A stretch of 27,500 bases of DNA from Neocallimastix lanati (nom. inval.) (taxonomy: Eukaryota > Neocallimastigomycota > Neocallimastigomycetes > Neocallimastigales > Neocallimastigaceae). The notes below the pieces were generated by a model. The model ran no database searches, was not told the DNA's origin, and saw only the letters and a program-made list of their open reading frames with translations. Positions within the stretch are counted from its first letter, which is position 1. Every line of letters begins with the position of its first letter. A program made the translations under genes and the position numbers. Positions 12,101 through 22,025 of the stretch are shown piece after piece. The stretch covers positions 212,501-240,000 of the forward strand of contig JACVTC010000046.1 in the NCBI GenBank assembly GCA_016946835.1. The letters are read 5' to 3'.

Positions 12101-13532
12101 TTTCTAAATCTAAACCACAATCAGTAGTGGTAATAACGGCACTACCAACTAATTTGAAACAAGTGGAAGTAACAACATTTGTAATATCGTAAGTCTTAAT
12201 GGTATTATCGGCTTCGCCATTGTTGAAAATAACGTTAGCAAGAGCAATACCCTTTGGGAAGGTGTGACTCCACCATCCATTACCTAAATCTTCAATAGCC
12301 TTACCTGGCCAGTTTGGACCACCATATAAGTTGTCACCACCATCCCAAGACCAAAGATTAACAACCTTCCATGAATTTGGTTTAAGGAAACGAACAGTAA
12401 TTTCAGCATCTGGGTTAAAGTTACCAGAAGTGTTCACTAATCTGTTGTAGTAGCAAGATGGAACCTTTTCATCATTACTTTCCTTCCAACAACAATCAGT
12501 TTCAGCAAGACAAGCATCTTCAGTAGTAGACTTACAAGCAACCTTATCAGCATCATCAATAGCTTCACAGATACCAACCTTTTCACCAGTGGAAGAATAG
12601 AAACACCATGGAGCATTAGCAATATCAGTTTCACCCCAACAGCATCCCTTTTCAATACAAGTTTTCTTTGAAGTAGTTGGATCACCACAGTCAACACGTT
12701 CAAGTGGATCAACAACACAAAGTCCAGTGACTGGTTCATCAGTTTTACCAGTTGGTTCTTCAACTTCACTAGTTGGAACATCAGTAGCAGCTTCAGTTTC
12801 TCCTTCTACTTTACTTGTTGGAGCATCAGTAACAACTTCAGTTTCGATTTCAGTTTCAACTTCAGTTGTCTTTTCACTATCTTTTTCAGTTTTTTCAGCA
12901 CCTTCGGTTTCGATTTCAGTTTCAACTTCGGTTGTCTTTTCACTATCTTTTTCAGTTTTTTCAGCACCTTCGGTTTCGATTTCAGTTTCAACTTCGGTTG
13001 TCTTTTCACTATCTTTTTCAGTTTTGTTGGCACCATCAGTTTCTTCTTCACTATCATTATCATTTTCAGAATCATCACCATCTTCAATATCAGCTGAAAC
13101 TTCTTCAACTTCAGAATTATCAGTAACATCTTCAGCAGCTTCAGTTTCATTAACATCAACTACATCTTCATTATCTTTATCTTTTTCCTTTTCTTCTTCT
13201 TTTTCTTCTTCTTTTTCAGAATTTTCACCATTTTCTTCATTATCTACAGATACATCTTCTTCAGAGTCTTCTTCAGTAACTGTATCAGCATCAGTTACAG
13301 CAACCTCAGATTCTTCCTCACTGAAATCAAGAATATCTTTTAATTTCTTCAAATCTTTATTATTGTTACCAATAAAATTGTTAATTTCTGGAGTTAAATC
13401 ATCATTGTCAGCGATATCAGCAACATCATTAGAGCTGGAACCAGAAGAATTCTTAATGATACATTTTCTATTAGCTAAAGCTAAACCTAATTGGCTGATT
13501 AATAATAAAGTATTAATAGCGGAAATTTTCAT
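9174..13532 (-). CDS. Secreted GH31 alpha-glucosidase with five trefoil domains and a CBM26-like module
   Basis: An intronless 1452-aa protein that should hydrolyse terminal alpha-glucosidic bonds of starch or maltodextrins outside the cell. Residues 1-20 form a signal peptide (cut near ALA-NRKC). Residues about 60-270 are an acidic Glu/Ser/Thr linker with three 22-aa repeats. Five P-type trefoils follow, each with six Cys: C272-C310, C322-C360, C479-C515, C530-C568 and C578-C617. A CBM26-like starch-binding module (about 377-463; WSWDGGDN, WPG, GNGWW, NVIFNNG) sits between trefoils 2 and 3. The GH31 part (about 633-1452) shows WHQCRYGY, WIDIDFMD, nucleophile D1026 in WIDMNEAANF, acid/base D1137 in HWLGDNAS, FARNHN and the C-terminal HIRGGYIIPTQ. 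No residue expected for catalysis is missing. There is no fungal dockerin, so it is probably not in a cellulosome. Codons favour C-ending Tyr, Asn, Asp and Phe, unlike the neighbours, which suggests high expression. Relatives include lysosomal GAA, sucrase-isomaltase and maltase-glucoamylase; alpha-glucosidase is the best call, exact linkage unknown. Confidence 0.95.
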   Translation of the reverse strand: MKISAINTLLLISQLGLALANRKCIIKNSSGSSSNDVADIADNDDLTPEINNFIGNNNKDLKKLKDILDFSEEESEVAVTDADTVTEEDSEEDVSVDNEENGENSEKEEEKEEEKEKDKDNEDVVDVNETEAAEDVTDNSEVEEVSADIEDGDDSENDNDSEEETDGANKTEKDSEKTTEVETEIETEGAEKTEKDSEKTTEVETEIETEGAEKTEKDSEKTTEVETEIETEVVTDAPTSKVEGETEAATDVPTSEVEEPTGKTDEPVTGLCVVDPLERVDCGDPTTSKKTCIEKGCCWGETDIANAPWCFYSSTGEKVGICEAIDDADKVACKSTTEDACLAETDCCWKESNDEKVPSCYYNRLVNTSGNFNPDAEITVRFLKPNSWKVVNLWSWDGGDNLYGGPNWPGKAIEDLGNGWWSHTFPKGIALANVIFNNGEADNTIKTYDITNVVTSTCFKLVGSAVITTTDCGLDLEMCHADASERIQCGSDKITEDECVSINCCYSELAGAPSCFYGVGSDFNNQYGTCVIEHELRSRCGEKDITEDECGDLGCCWDLSEDKNYPSCFYHGALVPTCSIDIFQRSSCGYGGISESECVDKYGCCYDQNSLTEDTRCYFQDVIPSGEFSESDCTDKKYKVKNLKKSSSGMTATLDFGSQKCGKYDADITSLDFAATFETDTRLHLKVTPSDLEKYPHNADIPKEAFPFVPEVKGASDPEYVFDLEEDGDFNIVVKRKNGKIIFNTLEFVFEQQYLQITTSVPVNANIYGVGEIVSEFKRNANATRQALFALDSGCPKDSNIYGHHPFYIEIAEDGSSYGFFLKNAHGQDFILEAGKLSFKINGGNFDMYFFMGPTPEDVVAQYHKAIGQPALMPYWTLGWHQCRYGYKNLEQVEYVLDQFEKKKIPVDTMWIDIDFMDSFKDFTYDEVNFPPKDIAKFVDRLHEKHLYYINMVDPAISTEKGYKTYDRGVDADIFVKNADGEDFVGKVWPGLTVFPDWFNPKVEEYWTREFKEFKDIAMTDGNWIDMNEAANFCNGACSGASKVTPFKKGVFNPNNPPYVIFNNRNINTPLNYKTLDMDATHYGGHIEYDVHNLYGHMESIVTNKALRNIDPIKRPFLLSRSTFAGTGSYAAHWLGDNASNWDQLHWSIPGMLNFQMFGIPLVGADICGFNDNATEELCARWHELGAFYPFARNHNSISASDQEAIRWESVSESARRALAIRYEVLPYLYTLLIRTHTDSGMIVYPQAFIWPTDSVALDNDEQFLFGKGMMITPVLKDGARSVNGYFPAGKWYDWYDPTVSFRGPTYKKLDAPLEHIPVHIRGGYIIPTQGPKLSIYENRRSPFGLIVALDAEGKAKGELYLDDGSSIDIKGKKSEIKYAAKEGSLTASGSYNYTESQKLATIKVLGVESEPSKVVVEQGKSTTAKFTYKEGVLIVEDLAISMNEDFTLNWA
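12837..13034 (-). repeat. Three 66-bp repeats encoding 22-aa acidic units in the GH31 linker
   Basis: Residues 167-232 of the GH31 protein are three head-to-tail copies. Each begins GA(N/E)KTEKDSEKTTE and ends VETEIETE. The DNA copies are nearly identical, so copy number may vary between strains. The unit is rich in Glu, Thr and Ser and should be an extended linker, possibly O-glycosylated. The repeats also keep an antisense frame open. Confidence 0.9.
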
Positions 13533-13572
13533 TTTTGTTTTTCTTAATATTAAATTTATTTATTTATTTATT

Positions 13573-13580
13573 TATTTATA
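13573..13580 (-). promoter_or_regulatory. Candidate TATA box for the GH31 gene
   Basis: TATAAATA on the minus strand begins 48 nt before the GH31 start codon, at the edge of an (AAAT)n stretch. The start itself has an A-rich context (AAAACAAAAATG). In DNA this AT-rich a TATA match has little weight. Confidence 0.25.
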
Positions 13581-14816
13581 CAATAAAAAGAAAAAATTTA
13601 AATATATTAACAAAATAATAATATATTATACAATTATTTTTTTTTTCTATTTTTATTAACTTTTAATTTCTATTTAATAAAATTAAAAGTTTTATTTATA
13701 ATTAAACTTCTATATTTTTTATTTTATAGTAAGTTTAAATGATTATTTTTTATTAATTAAAAAATAAAAATAAAAAAAAAAAGTAAAAGAATTTTTTTCC
13801 TTTTATATAAAATATAAAAAAAATTTAAAAAAAAAAAATATATTATTTCTTTTAGAAAGTAATCAAAAATTAATAATTAGTAATTAATAATTAATACTTA
13901 TAATATAAAAAAAAAAAAAATTAAGATTATACAAACTTTATTTAATAATAAATACTAATTTATATATATTTTTTTTTCAATATTTTATTTAATTATGCCA
14001 TGTAAATTAATTAATTTAATAATTTTGTAATATATTAAAATAATAATAATAATAAACTGTTTTTTTATATAAATAATATAAATATTTAATATTGTATTTC
14101 AATTTTTATCATAAAAAATTAATTAAAATTTGGTTAAAAAAAAAATTAAAGATTAAAGTTTAAAATATAATGATTTATGTAATTAATTTATATTCATATG
14201 TAACTAATATATTATTAATATATTACAGTTTATATTTCATAGGCAACTTATACATAATCTATTTTTAAAATTTTAATTATTAAAAAAAAATCAAATAAAT
14301 GAAAAATCTTTTTTCCTTAGTTTTTTTTTTTTCCATATTACTTTTTTTCTTTTTTTTTTTTTTTTTCCTAATTACTTTTTTTTTAATACTTTGTTTTTTT
14401 TTTTTTTAAATAATGGAAAAAGAAGTGAAAAGGACCTTTATTCTAATAAACATTTTAATTTGGTTCTATAATAACACATTTAACAAAATTAATAATTATT
14501 ACTTTTTAAAATAGAAATAATTCTTAAATAAGTATTTAATAACACAATTTACATCATATCCATGGTATATCAGCATTTAATTTTGAAAAGGCTTACAAAA
14601 CTATTTATTATTAATTATTTTTAGGTCAATAAATTAATTATAATTTTTGTTGTTATAAAAATATTATTACTTTTAAAATTATTATTATTATAACATTTAT
14701 TATTAATTATTTATTAAACATTATTTACTATTTTTTTATCAATTATTATGCATTATTTACTATTTTTTTTTATTAAATATTATGCATTATTAATTATTTT
14801 TTTTATTAAATATGCA

Positions 14817-14876
14817 TTATTTATTATTTATTATTTATTATTTATTATTTATTATTTATTATTTATTATTTATTAT
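14817..14876. repeat. (TATTATT)n heptanucleotide repeat, about 8 copies
   Basis: A TATTATT-type 7-bp unit repeated without interruption. The open frame that spans it (Tyr/Leu/Ile repeats) is an artefact of the repeat. Confidence 0.85.
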
Positions 14877-15562
14877 TCAATTATTATTATTTATTTTTTT
14901 AATATTATTAATTCTTTAATATTATTAGTAATGACAAATTTTATTATTAATATTTTTATATTAAATTCTATAACTATGATTAAATGTTAATATTTATTCA
15001 TATAAACTATAATAATTATTTATAAAATAGTAGAAAAGGTATTAAAATAAATTAAATATATGTGAAATGACAAATTTTCCTATAATATTACAATATTATC
15101 TATGATTCCTTTTTTTTTCATTCCAAATTTTATTAAAAAATAGAAAAAGTATTAAAAAAAAAACATATCTATATAAAATTTTTATAAACATAAATTAATT
15201 CTTTTCTCATTGTAAATTATGATGGTAAATAATTAATGATTTTATAATATTATTAATTAATTATCCTTATACTATTTAACAACTATTCATAATTTTTTTA
15301 TTAGTATTTTTTTTTTTTTATTATTAATTTTAATTTTTATAAAATCATATATTAAATAATTATAACTGTTATTACTTATATGCTATAAATAGTATCAAGA
15401 TAAATTTATATATATACATTCTTATTTTTTTTTAAGTAAATTTAATTACATATATATGAAATAACACGGCTAGATCATATTTAATGAAATATATTTATCA
15501 TTATTATCTCTTTTGAAAATATTATTAATAATTAATAGCATTTTTTCAATAATTATTTATTA

Positions 15563-15735
15563 TTATTATTTTATTATTTTATTATTTTATTATTTTATTA
15601 TTTTATTATTTTATTATTTTATTATTTTATTATTTTATTATTTTATTATTTTATTATTTTATTATTTTATTATTTTATTATTTTATTATTTTATTATTTT
15701 ATTATTTTATTATTTTATTATTTTATTGTTTTATT
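15563..15735. repeat. 8-bp minisatellite (TTATTTTA)n, about 21 copies
   Basis: Nearly perfect head-to-tail 8-bp units, degrading into 7-bp TTATTTA units up to about 15806. Because 8 is not a multiple of 3, all frames read the same 8-residue cycle. This makes a spurious 121-aa hydrophobic open frame. Confidence 0.9.
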
Positions 15736-16118
15736 ATTTATTATTCTATTATTTATTATTTATTATTTATATATTTGTTATTCTATTATTTATTATTTAT
15801 TATTTACGATTATTTAGTGTATTATTAATATCATTAATACTATTTACTAACGCATATAAAGTTTTAATTAGCTTCTAATACATTAAACATATCAATAGAA
15901 AAATATAATTAAAGTAATTGTAATTTGATATGCTACATCAAATACGGCATGAATATTAATTTTTTTCATATGTCAAATTAATATATATTTTTACAATTGT
16001 TTCACTTGTGTAACTTTCAATAGATTATTTATAATTTAATTTACCAAAATTGGTATATATTTAATAAAAATATAAAAATAAAAAAAATAAAATAAAAAAT
16101 AAGACAATAATTGTGATA

Positions 16119-16353
16119 ATTATTTTATTTATTTTATATTTTTATTTTTATTAAATAAACAATACTTAATAGTAATTATTAATGTGAAAAGTAAATATTA
16201 TGAAATTAAATTAAATATAAACTAGAAATTAATATATTATTTTATTTATTTTATATTTTTTTATTTTTATTAAATAAATAATACTAGCAATGATTATTAA
16301 AATAAGAAGTAAATATTATGAAATTAAGTTAAATATAAACTAGAAATTAATAT
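16119..16353. repeat. 117-bp imperfect tandem duplication
   Basis: Copy 1 is 16119-16235 and copy 2 is 16236-16353. Both begin ATTATTTTATTTATTTTATA, and both contain GTAAATATTATGAAATTAA and end in ACTAGAAATTAATAT. They differ by a handful of substitutions and small indels, so the duplication is older than the 40-bp one at 8481. No coding content. Confidence 0.85.
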
Positions 16354-16612
16354 GTAAGTTTATTAGAACTATCAATTCAAAATATATTTCATTTTATTTT
16401 GTATAATTCATCCATATATTATTAAATTACTTTTAAAGGAGAATTTATTAAAATATTAAAAAGCTTGGAAATGTAAAATAATAATAAAATCAATTTTATA
16501 TATTAAATTTATTTAGTTATAATTATAAATAATAAAATAAAATAAAAGTTTAATAAAATTATGCTAAAATAATAAACCTAAATTATTATAATAGAATATA
16601 TCTTTTATAATA

Positions 16613-16648
<36 letters not shown>

Positions 16649-16912
16649 TTTCATTTTTATTAATTATATCTCTTTATAATATCATTTCGCACTAAAAATA
16701 TTGAATGAATTATATTTAATAAAAAGAGTGAAAAATTAAATAAAATTGAATAAATTTTAAAAAATAATTATAATTCTTTTTTTTTATTATTTATAATTAA
16801 TTATATATTTTAATAATTATTACATAGTTCATATTTTAAGCTGCATTACCATTAATACTGTTTAAAATTAAATTGCATATATGAACATTGATAATTTTTT
16901 TTAAAAGTTTTT

Positions 16913-16948
<36 letters not shown>

Positions 16949-17197
16949 TAATACAAATTATATTATAAATTACATTTAAAAAAAAAAAAAAAAAAGTGGA
17001 TTATGACTAATATGGGGACAAAGTATTAATTTTTATAAAATTCATGCAAAATTAAACTTTCAACAATTAATAGATATTGTGATATTATTTTATAATAAAT
17101 TTATTTCAAGAAATGAAATGAAATAAAAAAAAAATAATAATAATAATAAAAAATTATTTAATTATAAATCTTAATTATAATTAAAATGATAAAATTT

Positions 17198-17240
<43 letters not shown>

Positions 17241-17258
17241 TTCTAAGTTATATATATA

Positions 17259-17425
17259 ATGAAATTGCGTATGACATTTGAAATTAAAGATCGACCTTGA
17301 AATTGTTTTTTATGAGCATATGCTATCATCATAGTTATTGTGGATTGTTTTTTAAAAACGATACACTTTAATACCATATAGAGTGTGCCTAATACAAGAA
17401 AAACTACTCAAATGGTTATTTATTT
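17259..17425 (+). mobile_element. Possible Ty3/gypsy-type integrase remnant
   Basis: One frame from 17259 reads an integrase-like stretch with a central IIIVIVDCFLKTIHF. This resembles the conserved integrase-core segment whose consensus is a hydrophobic strand, VD, then (R/K)-F-x-K and HF. The frame is broken by TGA at 17298, TGA at 17313 and TAG at 17379. After about 17425 it runs into poly-T. No LTRs, reverse transcriptase or DDE triad can be seen. This is a short degraded piece at best. Confidence 0.4.
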
Positions 17426-17999
17426 ATTTTTTTTTTTTTATATTTATTAATTTTTTTTATAGAAACTTTAAGCAGACGAGTGTATTGCTTTAAATTATAA
17501 ATTATTATTTAAAATATATATATATATATATATATATTTTATTTTTATAAAATATTTATATATTAATAGCAATTTATATTATAATCAATACTATTTTTTA
17601 TTAATATCTTAATATATTAATTATATAATTCTGTCAATAACAATTACTATTAAATATACTTCTTGAATATATGCCTAATTCCAACCAAATTATACAAAAA
17701 TTTTCAGAATAATTAGAATAGTAAATATGTATTCTTATATTTACATATTATATTGATATATATTTTCATTGATATTTAAATAATAAAATTTCTTTTAGCT
17801 ATATATAATGAATTTTATTATAAATTCATAAATATTAGTTGATACACTCTTGAATTTATAAATGAAATTCAATATATAAAATTAATACTCTTATTATATC
17901 TGTTCTAAAAATGAAAAAATAAATATTACTGATTGATTTTTTCTATTAGAAAATGTAAATAAAAATTAATCAATTTTGAGTGTAATGAAAAAACAATAA

Positions 18000-18080
18000 A
18001 TGATATTGCTGGTGCTGCATCACAAAAGATGATGTATAAGCGACAACAACAACAACAACAAAAAAAAAATTACATTATAA
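18000..18080 (+). pseudogene. Short coding-like shred with a CAA (Gln) run
   Basis: A frame open from about 17955 reads NDIAGAASQKMMYKR followed by six Gln codons and then Lys/Asn into A-rich DNA. GC is locally raised and the codons look used. There is no start or family match. It may be the edge of a lost gene or transposon. Confidence 0.25.
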
Positions 18081-18624
18081 CTATTATTCTTGATTTCCTG
18101 ATTTAATAAGGAAAAACTATTTTTTTTTTTTTTTTTTTTTTTATTTATTTTATTATGTTTTTTCGAAAATTATTAAATAAAAAATAAAAATTTTTTATCC
18201 ACAAATAAAAAAAAAACTTAATTAAAATATAATAATAAATTAAGAATATTATATATAATTAAAAATTGATTTAAATATTCTATATAAAAATAAATTCGCT
18301 TTTTTTTTTTTTTTTTTTTTTTTTTTAGATTTTTTATATATCTATTCATATACATATGTGACACCATTTTTTTTATACAATATTATATTTTTTTTTAAAG
18401 CCGCAATTATTGTGAACTTTAATCTTTATTTATTTATTCATTTATTAATTACATGAATATTTTTAATTTTAATAAAAAATAAAAATAATAAAATAATTAA
18501 ATATTATTTTTCCAATTTGAACATTTGAACATAATAATATTTATAAATAGTAACATGAAATAAAAAAGTAATATTCAAAATAAAGTGTATAAATAAATTC
18601 AGATAAAAATTCCTATGCAATGAA

Positions 18625-18705
18625 TCTCACTTCCTTTTGGATTAGGGTTTGACTATCTGAAGGGGGATCGTGTATTTCTCAATGTGGCGTATTTGTATGT
18701 GGCTT
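18625..18705 (+). repeat. Dispersed repeat, copy A (inverted relative to copy B)
   Basis: The exact 16-mer GGGGATCGTGTATTTC at 18663-18678 recurs on the minus strand at 19006-18991. Flanking bases align loosely for about 30 bp on each side. In one frame both copies encode GDRVF followed by a similar N-x-A segment. This suggests two diverged copies of a coding mobile element. Confidence 0.5.
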
Positions 18706-18954
18706 GTTCTTTAATAATTAAATAAATAAATATTCTTTTTTATATATATATATATTTATATAATTTATTAATATTTAATTATAAAATAATTTTTTATAAT
18801 TCTTTTTTAATAGAACATATTATCATTTCTTTTGAAATAGTTATTTAATAATATTTAATTGAAAAAATATTATTATTTCTTTTAAAATAATAATTATTTA
18901 TATATTTATTTATGATTGTATATAATATCTTAAAAATGTATGGCTTTATTTTAA

Positions 18955-19060
18955 AAATATTATACAACACATTGTGAAATGCACAATTGCGAAATACACG
19001 ATCCCCATCTCTAAGTACTAAATGACAATCCTTCTGATATAAAACAAAAATGTGTAGCAA
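18955..19060 (-). repeat. Dispersed repeat, copy B (minus strand)
   Basis: The minus-strand reading is QKDCHLVLRDGDRVFRN with no stop across the island. It shares the GGGGATCGTGTATTTC core with copy A, about 310 bp away, in opposite orientation. GC is clearly higher than in the flanks. No protein family is recognised. Confidence 0.5.
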
Positions 19061-19389
19061 CATATTTGTATATTTAATAATAATTATTAAAAATTATTAA
19101 ATATTAAATATCTTTTTGATAATAATTATTTTATTTTATTTTATTTCAATATGTATTATTATAATTATAATAATTATAATACTTTAATTCATATAAAATT
19201 AATATAGTTTTATATATTACAATATATAATTAATATATTACCTATTTCTTATAAATAGATTAAATTATTTATATTAGAAATAGAGGACTCTCTTGTAAAA
19301 ATTTAGGAATTAGAATTATTATTTTAATTGTACGAATATTATAATATTATTAATAAATTTTACTAAACAATCATTATTTTTAAAACCCA

Positions 19390-19830
19390 CTGCTTATAAA
19401 TTATTGCACATAAAAGTCTTGCAAATCACTTCAACAGTCACATGATCATAAATATAGCTTAGAATAAATCTGATGATTTTCATGCTTTTCATCAAGATTA
19501 ACGAATTGTTACATTCCTTTCAGTTAGCAGTTAACTATGTTTGTTAGCACATGTAAATGTATTATAATATTCTTTGCATATCCTAAAGTATATCTAACCT
19601 TAACACAAGTGCTGTGTAGAATCTGAGACAATATGTAAATCATACTTATCATGGCGAACGAACTTTCCAATTTCACTCATAGGGAAAAACCCCAGAGTAG
19701 GAAGAAAATACTCAATATTTATTAAGCAGGGAATATGCAGGGTCGATCCAGAAACTTTAGATGTGTTAGTCCCCCGAGTATTAATCAGTAGGATAAAAAA
19801 TGGAAAGACTACATAAGAATTTAAAAAAAC
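19390..19830 (-). mobile_element. Degraded coding island, possibly retroelement gag-pol (protease region)
   Basis: The island has markedly higher GC than its flanks. The minus strand reads TSKVSGSTLHIPCLINIEYF, then LPTL and, further on, KYDLHIVSDSTQHLC. The LHIPC-x-IN and FLPTL order resembles the start of a retropepsin-type aspartic protease in Ty3/gypsy polyproteins. The D-T/S-G active site is not visible. Downstream, many stops break every frame. The identification is tentative. Confidence 0.35.
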
Positions 19831-20193
19831 AAAACAAAAAAAAAAAAAAAAAAAAAAGATTTTCATAATTTATAATGATGTTGAAACCATTATTACTAAT
19901 ATATGATTTTTTTAATAATATAAATAATAATATAATACAATGAAAAGAAAAAAAAAGAAAAAAGAAAAAAAAAAATTTTTAATATAAATTTTCTGTATTA
20001 GATTAATAATAATTAGTAATACTTAATTAAATTTAATAATTAATAAACTTTTTAATTTTTTACGTTTTTTTAAAATATAATCAGTAAATAAATTTATATA
20101 TTTATTATAATTTTTTTTTTTTCTTTTAATATTTAATCCACCTAATATCTTTTTTTTTTTTTATTAAATAATAATAATAATATAAAATAGAAA

Positions 20194-21570
20194 ATGCAAG
20201 CCATTAAATCATCTAATTTATTATTTAATAATTCAAGTAATGAAAATTTTAATTATTATATAAATTATATATATATTTGTTAAAAATTAGATTTTTATAC
20301 TTATAATTTCAATTTATATATAATATTATAATTTATATATAAAATAATAATAAAAAAAATAATTATAATTTTTTAGTAAATACTATAAAATATAATTTAC
20401 CTTCAATATTTAATGCTTCTCAAAAAAGATTAAAACATTATGCCTTATTAAATAGTAGAGGTTTAATTCGTGTTAAGGGTGAAGATTCCACAAAATATTT
20501 ACATAGTATTATTACAAATAATGTTGAAAAAAATAAAGAAAATGTTTTATATGCTGACTTCTTAACTAATAAAGTAAATAATAATAATAATAATAATAAC
20601 GAAAATATAATTTTTTAAAAGAAATTTAATTTAAAATCTAATTTTAAATAAAAAAAAAAAAAAACATTTCGAATTAATCTTTATTTATTTATTTATTTAT
20701 TATTAACAAAATCGTAACAAAAATTTTATTATTCAAATAAAATAATTTTAAATATAACAATACTAAAAAAAAAAAAAAAAAAAAAAAATATTAAACCAAA
20801 AATTTAAAAGGGAAGAGTAATTTGTGATTCATTTGTATATAAAATTGATAATAAAGATGAATCACCAGAATATTTAATTGATGTCGATAAATCGTTAGTT
20901 CCATATTTATTAAAATATTTAAAACGTTATATTCTTCGTTCAGATATTCATTTATTTAATGCTTCTAAAAATTTAAAAGTATGGAGTGTATGGAAAAGTG
21001 ATAATGAAACTGAAGAAGATTTCAATAAAGAATTGCAAAATAATATTGGTGTAATAAATGCAAAGGATCCTCGTTGTCCATCTATGGGTTACAGAATTGT
21101 TGGAAAGAAATTAGAGAATTGTAAGTTATATATATATATTATATTTTATATTTTATTTAATTATTATTGTTATGTTATTAATATTAATATTAATATTAAT
21201 ATTATTATTATTATTATTATTATTTTTAATAAAAAAAAAAAATTCATTAAATTAAATTTATTCAAAAAAAAATATGTAATTTTAATATATTTTGATTTTA
21301 TATATTTAATTACATTTAATATATATAAATAAATAAAATAAAATAAAATAAAAAAAAAAAAAAAAAAAAAAAATCTAAATAATCATAAATATTAATAAAA
21401 AAAAAAAAAAAAAATAAGCTGAACTTTTTACAAAAAGTACTAAACAAACTGAAGATGATTATAAAGTTCATAGAATTTTAAATGGTATACCAGAGGGTCC
21501 AAAAGAATTAATTAAAAATACATCATTTCCATTTGAAGCAAATCTTGATTTCCTTAATGGAGGTAAAAAA

Positions 21571-21602
<32 letters not shown>

Positions 21603-21608
21603 CCTTAA

Positions 21609-21674
<66 letters not shown>

Positions 21675-21992
21675 TTAATAAAAAAAAAATATTTATTTGT
21701 TCATTTTTTTATTAATACAAAATTATTTTTTTATAATATTAATATGTATATATATATATGCATATGTTATTATTAATAATTATGAAATATGGAAATTATC
21801 AAAAATTAAAAAACAAAACAAAAAAATATATATATATATATATTTATAAAATTAATATAGTTGACTATCACAAAGGTTGTTACATTGGTCAAGAATTAAC
21901 TTATAGAACCCATAAACGTGGTGTCACTAGAAAAAGATTAATTCCAGTTCAATTTTACAAAGAAAATGAAACGTAATTTATTAAACTTTTTA

Positions 21993-22025
<33 letters not shown>

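Larger units (their letters stand above)
13533..20193. other. Gene-free AT-rich desert between the GH31 gene and IBA57
   Basis: About 6.7 kb with no intact gene I can support. It contains microsatellites, a 117-bp duplicated block and several higher-GC islands with coding texture but many stops (about 17259-17425, 18000-18080, 18620-18705, 18955-19060 and 19390-19830). The clearest are listed separately. The islands look like decaying mobile elements embedded in A/T filler. Confidence 0.6.

Noticed and set aside
12727-13659. 310-aa Ser/Val-rich plus-strand open frame antisense to the GH31 N-terminus
   Set aside because: It is the reverse complement of the acidic repeat linker. GAA and ACT codons read in reverse as TTC and AGT, so no stops arise. 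The tail runs into intergenic A/T DNA.
15513-15878. 121-aa hydrophobic repeat protein
   Set aside because: The translation is only that of the 8-bp and 7-bp A/T repeats.
21033-21332. Stand-alone 99-aa ORF
   Set aside because: It is IBA57 exon 3 read through its GTAAGT donor into the intron.
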